The notes under the pieces were generated by a model that saw only the letters and a list, made by a program, of their open reading frames with translations, did no database searches and was not told where the DNA came from. From Tahibacter aquaticus (GTDB lineage Bacteria; Pseudomonadota; Gammaproteobacteria; Xanthomonadales; Rhodanobacteraceae), in the NCBI RefSeq assembly GCF_004363655.1, contig NZ_SNZH01000001.1, forward strand, positions 396,451 through 460,450: a stretch of 64,000 nt of DNA. The letters are read 5' to 3'. Numbering within the stretch: position 1 is the first letter of the stretch; each line of letters begins with the position of its first letter. A program made the translations under genes and the position numbers. Shown here piece after piece: positions 1 through 7,819 of this stretch.

Positions 1-105
1 GGTGCGTCATCCGAACCCGGGCTTGCTCGGTGCGGCAGCTATTGCTTTGGATGGGCGCGCAGCACAGGGCTGAGCGCAGTACACAGCGGCTGCGGGCGCC
101 ACACC

Positions 106-3100
106 TCAGCTGCCGGCCAGGCCGGCCTGCACCGGCGGGATCCTGCGTATCTCGACCTTCGCCGGAAACGTGGTAATTTTCAGTTCACCACCTTTCCACT
201 CTGCGGCATGCCCGTTCACCGTGGTCGCACCCGGCGCTCCGTCGATGGGCCAGGCCAGCACCACGCCGCCGTGCGGGGCCAGGCCGTCGCCTTCGATGCT
301 CAGCTTCAGGCCGACACGGTCGCGCCATAACGCATAGGAAAGTCCGCCGTAAGGCGTGCGCAGACCGCGTACGGCGATGCCCTTGCCCTCCAGCCATGCG
401 GCTGGAATGCCGGCGGCAATGACCAGCGCCTGGGTTTCGTAGCGCTCGTAGGCGAACAGGTCCAGCGCCGCGCGGATGAAATCCGAGCTGACCCAGGCAT
501 GCGGCATATCGCCGATGAAACGCGGCTCGCGCGGATCGCGGCCGATCACTTCGGCCCACTGGTTCCAGGCCTGCGGGCGGCGATCGGCCATGAAATACTC
601 GACCGCCTGCCAGGCACGTTCGCGCTGGCCCAGGCGCACCAGGCTGGAAACGTTGCGCCATTCGTACGGCGTGTAGTCCTTCCATTCGCGCTCGCCGTCG
701 CGGCGCGCGACGAACTCGCTCCAGTAGCGCTCGTAGGTGTTGCGCAGCAGATTCTGCGGCAGCGCCGCCTGTTCGCCAGCCGGTGACAGGGCGATGGTGG
801 TCGAGGTGGCATCGAAGTCGCCCAGTTCGGCGCAGCCGGGCAGATAGTCGATGCCATGCTGCGCGGTAGCCGTGTGCAGCGACGCCAGCAGATCGCCGCG
901 GAATTCATCGCGCGCCGCCGCTATCCTCCGCACCTCGTCGCCAAGGCCCAGCGCCTGCCCCATCGCGACCGCATCCTTGTAGCCGGCCAGTGCCCAGAAA
1001 TCGTCCCAGTAGGAATGCATGGGCTTGGCCGAATAGCCTTCGTGGCTGATCGACGCGGGCATCAGGCCGTAGAACGCCTCACGCCCGGCTTGCCGGTTCG
1101 CCGGTGTGCGTTCGCTCGCGCGCAGCGTGTCCATGTAGCGCACCGCGGCAGAGACGTGTGGCCAGTACTGCGCCAGCACGCGCGTGTCGCCGCCGTAGCG
1201 CCAGACCAGCGCAGCCAGGTGGATGAATTCGCCGTGGCTGTCGTTCTCCGGCACCGGGTCGGCACCGCGCGCGTCCACGCAACAGGGTACTTTTCCATTC
1301 TTGAACTGGTACGGCGCATACCAATGCAGGTAGTCGCGTGCGACCGTGTCATCGCCCAGGCGCAGCAGGCCCTGGGCAATCATGGCGCCGTCGCGTATCC
1401 ACGAGCGCGCATACGAGCGCGTGCCCGGCCGCAGCATCGGCCCATGGCGCGACAGCAGGATATGCGCCAACGAACTGCGCACGCTGTCGGCCAGGGCCTG
1501 GCCTTGCGCCGGCACGATCAGCTCGACCCGGTCCAGGCGCCGGCGCCAGTACGCCGCACTCGCTTCGTAGCGCTGTTGCAGCCAGGCTTCGGCGGCATCC
1601 GCGGCCGGCAGCTCGGGCGGGGCGGTGCCGAGCAAGGGCGCGACCACGCCGACGCTGGTACTCGCGCCCGCGGCCAAGGTCATTTCGTAGACCAGCGCCG
1701 CCGTCGCCAGGCCGTTCGCATCCTGCGCACGCAGCAGGCGCGGCGGCGGCGATTGCGCCAGTTGTTCGTCGACGGCGCCCGCATCATCGCCGCCCGCGAA
1801 CGCGTAGGCCGGCGGCGTCAGCGCATAGACACGGGCGCGACCGTCGACGCGCAAGGCCTGCGTCTGTGGATCCCATGCCATCGCCTGCGCTGCGGCGACG
1901 CCGCCGGGCGTGGTCAGGAACTGGGCCGGTGCATTCACCTGGAACGGACGCAGCGCCAACGCAAGGCGCAGACGCCGCGGCGCATTCGATTCGTTGTGCA
2001 CGGTATAGCGGCCGAGCAGCTGGGCCTGCTGCGCATCGCCGCTGGCAAAGGCGTCGATGTACAGACTGATGCCGTTCCAGCGCCAGCCTACGCGCGGCAG
2101 CGGCAGATAGCCGTCGGCCAGCGATTGCGACGTGCTCACGTCGGCCCAGCTCACCACCTTGCCGTCTTCGCCGATCAGGAACGGTTCCAGCGACACATCG
2201 CCGCGCGCGAGTTCGATCGCTCCGTCCTCGCCGATCAAGGCGCTTTGCGCGCCGCCGTCGACGCCGACCAGGGTCCAGTACGATTGCTCATTGTGGAAAC
2301 CGCGCGGCAGGCGGCCGCGCGGCAGGTCGCGTGCGCTGCGCTGCAGGAATCGCGTCAGGGTGACGGCGTCAGCCACGTCGACGATCTCGATCTCGGTCAG
2401 CGCGACCTCGCGCGCCTGCGCCCTGTCCAGGCGCAAACGCAGATGGCGTGCTTCGGATTCGGGCAGCCACAGCGCATCGTCGCCAGCGTTGCCTTGTACG
2501 ACGCGGCGTACTTCGTGCCAGTGCGCGCCGTCGTCGGACAGCTCCACCGCGTAATCAGTCGCGCCGTGCTGCGGCAGCCAATGCAGCAGCAGGCCGCCGA
2601 ATTCGCGCCGCTGGCCCAGGTCAAGCTGCAGCGTAGTGCCGGCGCGCGCGCGGCTGCGCCAGGCGCTGCGGCGGTCGCCGTCGACTGCCAATGCGGCACT
2701 GGAGCGCCAGCGCGAGGAACTGGCCTGGGCGCGGACTGGCGGCGGTGCGCTCACCGGCGCCAGCTCGTGCAGTTCCAGATCGGCGATGCACAGCTCGCCG
2801 GCGCCGCCGCTGCCCGCATAGACGGTGAACTCGATCGCCGCGCTGCGCCGCAACACCTTGTCCGCGTTAGGCCCCCAGGCGAATTCGATATGCCGACGGC
2901 GAAAGCGCACATTTTCCCATTCTGCCGAAAGCTGCGTATCGGGCCGGTTCGCCCACCAGACGTTCTCGCCGCTGGCATCGATCAGCTTGAACTGGAACGC
3001 ATTAGCCGCGCCGCTGCCGCGGCGGCGCAGACGGAATTCGTAGTTGGGCGGGTAGTCCAGCGCGATTTCCCGTCGCAGGCTGGCATAGCCGGACACGCCG

Positions 3101-3270
3101 TTGAAATCGAAGACCAGACAGGGCTGGCCGTCCTGCAGGCGCTGGCTCGCGCTGACCTGGTCCGAGGCGAACACTTTCCACGCTGCCGCATCGCCCATCA
3201 GCGAGGCCGCCATCAGCGGCGCCGCGAACAGCAGCAGCACCAGCGTCGCGACGCAGCAGCGCAGCCTCAT
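106..3270 (-). CDS. Secreted multidomain glycoside hydrolase with F5/8-type C (discoidin) domain
   Basis: The protein has 1054 residues when started at the ATG that overlaps the upstream permease stop (ATGA); the open frame runs 65 codons further, but that part is out-of-frame permease. Residues 1-22 are a signal peptide. Residues 23-170 look like a jelly-roll carbohydrate-binding module, 180-298 like a discoidin domain, and 300-560 like a beta-sandwich. Residues 560-950 resemble an alpha/alpha six-hairpin glycosidase, with SYARSWIRDG near 619 and ENDSHGEF near 675 as likely active-site segments. Residues 950-1046 form a C-terminal beta domain. It is the last gene of the sugar-uptake locus, so it probably cleaves the imported glucan or its branches in the periplasm or outside the cell. 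I cannot assign a numbered GH family; the substrate is inferred from context only. Confidence 0.8.
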   Translation of the reverse strand: MRLRCCVATLVLLLFAAPLMAASLMGDAAAWKVFASDQVSASQRLQDGQPCLVFDFNGVSGYASLRREIALDYPPNYEFRLRRRGSGAANAFQFKLIDASGENVWWANRPDTQLSAEWENVRFRRRHIEFAWGPNADKVLRRSAAIEFTVYAGSGGAGELCIADLELHELAPVSAPPPVRAQASSSRWRSSAALAVDGDRRSAWRSRARAGTTLQLDLGQRREFGGLLLHWLPQHGATDYAVELSDDGAHWHEVRRVVQGNAGDDALWLPESEARHLRLRLDRAQAREVALTEIEIVDVADAVTLTRFLQRSARDLPRGRLPRGFHNEQSYWTLVGVDGGAQSALIGEDGAIELARGDVSLEPFLIGEDGKVVSWADVSTSQSLADGYLPLPRVGWRWNGISLYIDAFASGDAQQAQLLGRYTVHNESNAPRRLRLALALRPFQVNAPAQFLTTPGGVAAAQAMAWDPQTQALRVDGRARVYALTPPAYAFAGGDDAGAVDEQLAQSPPPRLLRAQDANGLATAALVYEMTLAAGASTSVGVVAPLLGTAPPELPAADAAEAWLQQRYEASAAYWRRRLDRVELIVPAQGQALADSVRSSLAHILLSRHGPMLRPGTRSYARSWIRDGAMIAQGLLRLGDDTVARDYLHWYAPYQFKNGKVPCCVDARGADPVPENDSHGEFIHLAALVWRYGGDTRVLAQYWPHVSAAVRYMDTLRASERTPANRQAGREAFYGLMPASISHEGYSAKPMHSYWDDFWALAGYKDAVAMGQALGLGDEVRRIAAARDEFRGDLLASLHTATAQHGIDYLPGCAELGDFDATSTTIALSPAGEQAALPQNLLRNTYERYWSEFVARRDGEREWKDYTPYEWRNVSSLVRLGQRERAWQAVEYFMADRRPQAWNQWAEVIGRDPREPRFIGDMPHAWVSSDFIRAALDLFAYERYETQALVIAAGIPAAWLEGKGIAVRGLRTPYGGLSYALWRDRVGLKLSIEGDGLAPHGGVVLAWPIDGAPGATTVNGHAAEWKGGELKITTFPAKVEIRRIPPVQAGLAGS

Positions 3271-4088
3271 CCCTTCACACCGCCCAGCATCAAGCCTTGC
3301 AGGTAATGCCGCTGCAAAGCGAGGAACAGCGCCAGCACCGGCACTACCGTCAGCACTGCGCCGGCCATCATCAGCTCGTTGTCCATCACGTGTTCGCGCG
3401 ACAGCGAGGCCAGCGCCACGGGGAGGGTCTGGTAGTCCTGGTTGCTGAGCACAATCAGCGGCCACATGAAATCGTTCCAGCTGGCCAGGAAGGTAAGAAT
3501 GCTCAAGGTGGCAATGACCGGCTTGAGCAGCGGCAGCACGATGACGAAGAAAATGCGCACCTCGCCGGCGCCGTCGATGCGCGCGGCTTCGAGCAGTTCG
3601 TCCGGAATCGAGCGGGCGTACTGGCGCACGAGGAAGATACCGAACACCGAGGCCAGCCCCGGCAGCACCACGCCCGCGTAGGAGTTCACCAGGCCCAGGC
3701 TTTTCATCAGCAGGAACAGCGGCATCATCGCCACCTGGGCCGGAATCACCAGCGCCGCCAGCAGGCCGCGGAACAGCGCGTCGCGGCCGCGGAAGCGCAA
3801 CTTGGCAAAGGCATAGCCGGCGGCCAGATTGAACAGCAGCGACAGCAGGGTCGTACCGCCCGCCAGGGCCAGGCTGTTGAGCAGATAGCGGCCGACGCCG
3901 TTGCGTGTGAACAGTTCCACATAGTTGTGCAGGGTCGGCCTGGCCGGCAGCAGCGGCGGCGGAAAGGCAGCGGCCTCACCCGGCTGCATGAACGATACCG
4001 ACAGCATCCACAGCAGCGGCCCCACCGCGATCACGGCCAGCAGCGCGAGCGCGGCGTTCACGCCGATCGCCGGCAGGCGCGCCCTCAT
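3267..4088 (-). CDS. Sugar ABC transporter permease, MalG type (CUT1)
   Basis: Inner-membrane permease of 273 residues, the usual MalG-family size, with about six hydrophobic segments. The EAA loop that docks the ATPase is visible as EAARIDGAGE starting at residue 167. The start ATG overlaps the stop of the other permease (ATGA) and its own stop overlaps the next start, so translation is probably coupled along the operon. With the neighbouring permease and binding lipoprotein it should form a carbohydrate importer. The ATP-binding subunit is not in the window and is presumably shared from elsewhere. Substrate unknown; a beta-glucan oligosaccharide is inferred from the adjacent GH144-like enzyme. 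Confidence 0.92.
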   Translation of the reverse strand: MRARLPAIGVNAALALLAVIAVGPLLWMLSVSFMQPGEAAAFPPPLLPARPTLHNYVELFTRNGVGRYLLNSLALAGGTTLLSLLFNLAAGYAFAKLRFRGRDALFRGLLAALVIPAQVAMMPLFLLMKSLGLVNSYAGVVLPGLASVFGIFLVRQYARSIPDELLEAARIDGAGEVRIFFVIVLPLLKPVIATLSILTFLASWNDFMWPLIVLSNQDYQTLPVALASLSREHVMDNELMMAGAVLTVVPVLALFLALQRHYLQGLMLGGVKG

Positions 4089-4963
4089 GCGGCACCCCAG
4101 CGCCGCGACAGGCGCAGCAGCAGGCTGGTCACCGCCAGTATCAGCACGAACAGCAGGAAGGCGATGGCCGAAGCTCGGCCGAGATTCCACCACTTGAAAC
4201 CTTCCTCGTACATGAAATACAGCACGCTGGTCGTGCTTTGCAGCGGTCCGCCGCGCGTCATCACATAAGGCTCGGCAAACAGCTGGAAGTAGCCGGCGAC
4301 GGTGATGATGGACACCACCAGCAGGGTCGGCGCCAGCAACGGCAAGGTGATATGACGCAGGCGCTGCCAGCTGCCGGCGCCGTCGATGCGCGCGGCTTCG
4401 TGCAGTTCCTGCGGTATGGCCTGCAGCCCAGCAAGCAGGATGATCATGTTGTAGCCGAAGTTCTTCCACACAGCGAACAGGATGATGGTCGGCATCGACC
4501 AGGCCGCATCGCCGAGCCAGTCGATCGGTTCCAGGCCCAGCCAGCCGAGACCGTAGTTGACCAGGCCGTAGCGCGTGTGGAACAGATAGCGGAACACCAC
4601 CGCGACCGCGACGATGGTAGTGACCACCGGCGCAAACAGCGCAGTGCGGAAGAACGGCTTGCAGCGCGCCAGGCGTGAATCCAGCAGCAGCGCAGCACCC
4701 AGCGATACCAGCAGCGACAGCGGCACGCCGATGCCGACGAAATACAAGGTATTGCCCAGCGCCTGCCAGAACAGCGGCGTTTGCAATACGTCCACATAGT
4801 TGCGCAGGCCGACCAGGCGCAGGTTGTGCGGGTCGGCCAGTGCGTACAGGTCGAAATCGGTAAAGCTCAGCAACAGAGCGGCGACCACCGGCCCGACGAA
4901 GAACAGCCCGATCACGATCAGCGCCGGTGCGGCGAAGCTCCAGCCTGCGCCGGGGCGCTTCAT
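4085..4963 (-). CDS. Sugar ABC transporter permease, MalF/UgpA type (CUT1)
   Basis: Permease of 292 residues with a first transmembrane segment at about 10-32 and further segments spread to the C-terminus. The EAA loop is at about 189-200 (EAARIDGAGSWQ). It starts at an ATG overlapping the stop of the substrate-binding protein gene and would pair with the MalG-type permease downstream to form the membrane channel. The size and the single short first periplasmic loop fit the UgpA/LacF branch rather than enteric MalF, which has a large inserted periplasmic domain. It is part of the LacI-headed locus. Confidence 0.92.
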   Translation of the reverse strand: MKRPGAGWSFAAPALIVIGLFFVGPVVAALLLSFTDFDLYALADPHNLRLVGLRNYVDVLQTPLFWQALGNTLYFVGIGVPLSLLVSLGAALLLDSRLARCKPFFRTALFAPVVTTIVAVAVVFRYLFHTRYGLVNYGLGWLGLEPIDWLGDAAWSMPTIILFAVWKNFGYNMIILLAGLQAIPQELHEAARIDGAGSWQRLRHITLPLLAPTLLVVSIITVAGYFQLFAEPYVMTRGGPLQSTTSVLYFMYEEGFKWWNLGRASAIAFLLFVLILAVTSLLLRLSRRWGAA

Positions 4964-6234
4964 CGTGCCTGCTCCTGCGCGCGCATCCAGCGGCGCTTTT
5001 CCAGCATTGCATCGACTTCCGCATCCAGCCTTGCCAGCGCGTCTTCGCTGCTGACACCGCCGCGCACCACACGCTCGGCCGCCAGCTGCATGGCAATGGC
5101 GATGCGCTCCCACTCGGCTACCGGCGGTGGCGGACGCGCCTGTTCGAACTGCACGCGGAACGCCTGCGCATACTCGTCGTTGGCCAGAGCCGGCTCGCTC
5201 CAGACACTGCGCCGCGGCGGCAGGTCGCCGGTCAATGCATGCAGGCGCAACTGCATCGCCGGGCGCGACAGAAACTCGATCAGCTGCCAGGCCGCCTGCT
5301 GCTGGCGCGAACTGGCGAACAAGGCCAGGCTGGTGCCACCGGCCACGCCGCCACCGCGCCCGTCGCTGCTGGGCAGCGGCGCGGTCGCCCAGGCGTCGGC
5401 CAGCTCCGCCGGCAGGCGCCGCTTGAACTCGCCGATATTCCACGGCCCGGTGATATAGAACGTATTGAAGCCGCGGGCGAACTCGTTCCAGACATTGGAA
5501 ATCTGCGTGTCACTCATCGCCGGCGCCCACTGCTGGCGGAACATGTCGGTATAGAAGGCGAAGGCGCGGCGAAAACCGGCACTGCGGAAATTTGCCCGCG
5601 TACCGCCGTCGAGCAGCAGCGGCTCGTCCTGCTGCAAAGCCAGCTGCAGCAGCGGCTCGAACTCGTCCAGCGGCAGCAGGATGGCATACGCATCGGCGCC
5701 CGCCTCGCTCTTGATTGCGGCCATGGCGCCCTGCCACTGTTCCCAGGTACGCGGCGCATCGAGAAAACCGGCGCGGGCGAGCAGATCCTTGCGGTAGAAC
5801 AGCACGCGCGTGTCCAGGTACCAGGGCAGGCCTAGCAGCTTGCCGCCGATCACGTTGGTGTCCCAGGCGGCGGTGAAATAGTCATCTTTTTCCACAATCG
5901 GCGATTGCGCCACATAGCCATCCAGCGGCTGCAGCGCGCCGAGTGCGGCGAATTCCGCCAGCCAGGTATTGCCGAGCTGGCAGACATCCGGCAAGGCGTC
6001 GCCGGCAAACGCCGTCAGCAGCTTCTCGTGCGCAGCGGTCCAGGGCAGCTGCTGCACCTCGACGTGGATCTGCGGATGCTCGCGCTCGAACTCGGCAATG
6101 AGCTGGGCCACGACCTCGCCTTCCCGGCCCATGCCCCAGAAGCGCAGCACGGTGCGCTCGTCGGCGCGGCGGCAGGAGCACAGGCTCAGCGCCAGAATCG
6201 CCAGGGCCAGCCAGAAGGCGAGGCGTGGTTTCAC
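4960..6234 (-). CDS. Sugar ABC transporter substrate-binding lipoprotein
   Basis: Extracellular solute-binding protein, family 1, of 424 residues. The start is a GTG inside the GTGA overlap with the stop of the GH144-like gene. The N-terminus has a lipoprotein signal whose hydrophobic run ends in SLCSC, so the mature protein is probably anchored to a membrane through a Cys near residue 21. FWGMGREGE near residue 33 and the later TGPWNIGEF segment are typical of sugar-binding proteins of this family. It should capture the oligosaccharide and deliver it to the two permeases. A lipid-anchored binding protein is less common than a soluble one in Gram-negative bacteria but occurs in this family. 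Confidence 0.9.
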   Translation of the reverse strand: MKPRLAFWLALAILALSLCSCRRADERTVLRFWGMGREGEVVAQLIAEFEREHPQIHVEVQQLPWTAAHEKLLTAFAGDALPDVCQLGNTWLAEFAALGALQPLDGYVAQSPIVEKDDYFTAAWDTNVIGGKLLGLPWYLDTRVLFYRKDLLARAGFLDAPRTWEQWQGAMAAIKSEAGADAYAILLPLDEFEPLLQLALQQDEPLLLDGGTRANFRSAGFRRAFAFYTDMFRQQWAPAMSDTQISNVWNEFARGFNTFYITGPWNIGEFKRRLPAELADAWATAPLPSSDGRGGGVAGGTSLALFASSRQQQAAWQLIEFLSRPAMQLRLHALTGDLPPRRSVWSEPALANDEYAQAFRVQFEQARPPPPVAEWERIAIAMQLAAERVVRGGVSSEDALARLDAEVDAMLEKRRWMRAQEQAR

Positions 6235-7736
6235 GGGCGCGCCCCTTTGCGCGGCTGCGGGCCCTCTTCCAGCCAGCCGCCCTGGAAGCCTGCACGCAGC
6301 AAGCCGCGGCGGATGTACGGATTGCGCCGCATCACGTCCCAGACGAAGCCGTCGCGGTAGTTGGCGATCATCGCCACGATTGGCCCCTGGTCGATGCCGA
6401 TGTAGTCGCTCGCCACCCAGCCCAGTTCCGGCACGATACGGCCGGTCTTGAGCGGCATGTCGTAGTCGAAGCTCGGGTTGAACGCGTCTAGAAATCCATA
6501 TTTTCCGTAGATCTCGTCGCCGTAGCGGTGCTGCATTTCCTCTACCGCCGGCATGACGATTTCCGGCGCGAACGGCAGCGAGGCCACTGCCGCGGTCGGC
6601 GCAATGGTGCCGTCGTCGAACACGTCGGCAATGCCCGCGCCGCGGGCCGAGTAGTGGCGGAACTCGCGCGACTGGCCGTCGTAGTCGAGGCTGGCTGCCA
6701 GCGGGCCGTCGCTGGCGGTGAGGCCCCAGACGTTTTCGCCATAGCCCTTCCAACGCATGGGATTGGCGATGGCGTAGTTGCGCTGGGCGATGGTGGCGCG
6801 GCGGCTGTTCTCGAAATAGTCCAGGCCGCGGCGGCGCATGTAGTCGTCGCGGATGCCACGGAAATCGATCCACACATGCGAATACTGGTGGCCGAACAGC
6901 GGCCCGAAGCCGAGGTATTCCTGCTGCTGGAACTGGCCCCAGGCGTGGTCGTAGTTGCGCGTCCAGGCGACCCAGGCATCGTCGCCGATCGGGTGGGTGG
7001 GCGAGCCCAGGGCGAGGATATAGACCAGCATGGCCTCGTTATAGCCCTGCCAGTCGTGGGGAATGAAGCCCGACTCGGGCAGCCAGCCCATGCCGATCAG
7101 CGGCTTGCGCACCTGCAGCCAGGGCCAGTCGACGCGCGCATAGATCGCGTCGGCGAGGATGCGGATTTCCGCCTCGGCCGGGTCGTCGCGGTCGTAATAG
7201 GTCTGTGCGAACAGCACGCCAGCCAGCAGCAGCGCGGTATCGACCGAAGAAACCTCGACCCAGCTCGCATAGCGCGTGCCGCTGTCCAATTGCAGAAAAT
7301 GGTAGAAAAAACCATTGTGGCCGGCCTTGCCGCTGGGCTCAGGCCCCTGCGGCGCAGTGGCGAAGAAGCGCAGCGTGGTCAGGCTGCGATCGCGCGCCTG
7401 TTGCCGCGTGATCCAGCCGCGCTCCACACCGATGGCATAGGCGGTCAGGCCGAAGCCGACCGCGGCGATGCTGGAAAACGGCTCGTTGTACGGAAAGCGG
7501 TCGGGTACCAGCGCATTAGGCCGGTCCGAGGTATCCCAGAAATAGCGGAAGGTGCGTTCTTCCAGATCAACGAACAGCGGCGTCAGCGGCGGGTGCAACA
7601 GCGCGACCGGCACTTCGCTGGCGCCTGGCGGGCTGCGTTCGCAGGCGGCGAGCAGCACCAAGGCCAGCAGCAGGGCGCAGCAGGCGACGGCTCGCGACAG
7701 CGCGCCGGGTTTCTTTGTGTAGGTTGCGGCAATCAT
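6231..7736 (-). CDS. Glycoamylase-family lipoprotein, GH144-like (candidate endo-beta-1,2-glucanase)
   Basis: A 501-residue protein with a lipoprotein signal; the lipobox LAAC gives an acylated Cys32. The rest matches the glycoamylase-like family (Pfam PF10091), an alpha/alpha barrel; the motifs GHNGFFYHFL near 139 and WVEVSSVDTALL near 159 are characteristic. Characterised GH144 members of this family hydrolyse beta-1,2-glucan (sophoro-oligosaccharides), so that is the best functional guess, but other PF10091 proteins have different or unknown specificity. It lies 83 bases downstream of the TonB receptor gene with a strong hairpin between them, and its stop overlaps the GTG of the binding-protein gene. 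Probably surface or periplasmic depolymerisation before ABC import. Confidence 0.82.
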   Translation of the reverse strand: MIAATYTKKPGALSRAVACCALLLALVLLAACERSPPGASEVPVALLHPPLTPLFVDLEERTFRYFWDTSDRPNALVPDRFPYNEPFSSIAAVGFGLTAYAIGVERGWITRQQARDRSLTTLRFFATAPQGPEPSGKAGHNGFFYHFLQLDSGTRYASWVEVSSVDTALLLAGVLFAQTYYDRDDPAEAEIRILADAIYARVDWPWLQVRKPLIGMGWLPESGFIPHDWQGYNEAMLVYILALGSPTHPIGDDAWVAWTRNYDHAWGQFQQQEYLGFGPLFGHQYSHVWIDFRGIRDDYMRRRGLDYFENSRRATIAQRNYAIANPMRWKGYGENVWGLTASDGPLAASLDYDGQSREFRHYSARGAGIADVFDDGTIAPTAAVASLPFAPEIVMPAVEEMQHRYGDEIYGKYGFLDAFNPSFDYDMPLKTGRIVPELGWVASDYIGIDQGPIVAMIANYRDGFVWDVMRRNPYIRRGLLRAGFQGGWLEEGPQPRKGARP

Positions 7737-7776
7737 CGAAACGACAACGCTCCGGCGTCTGCATAAGACCAGGTTG

Positions 7777-7807
7777 CCGCGCCTTCGGCGGCGTGCCGAA
7801 GGCGCGG
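7777..7807 (-). terminator. Strong hairpin between receptor and glucanase genes (partial terminator or mRNA-processing site)
   Basis: A perfect 13-bp stem (7777-7789 pairs with 7795-7807; arm CCGCGCCTTCGGC) with a 5-base loop lies just after the receptor stop. No T-run follows it on the minus strand, so it is not a canonical intrinsic terminator. It could stabilise the 3' end of the receptor mRNA and lower expression of the downstream genes relative to the receptor. Confidence 0.55.
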
Positions 7808-7819
7808 AATACTCAACAC

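Noticed and set aside
856-3306. 816-residue plus-strand open frame opposite the discoidin hydrolase
   Set aside because: Antisense to a gene with clear domains; Arg/Gln/His-rich composition without motifs, as expected for a mirror frame in GC-rich DNA.
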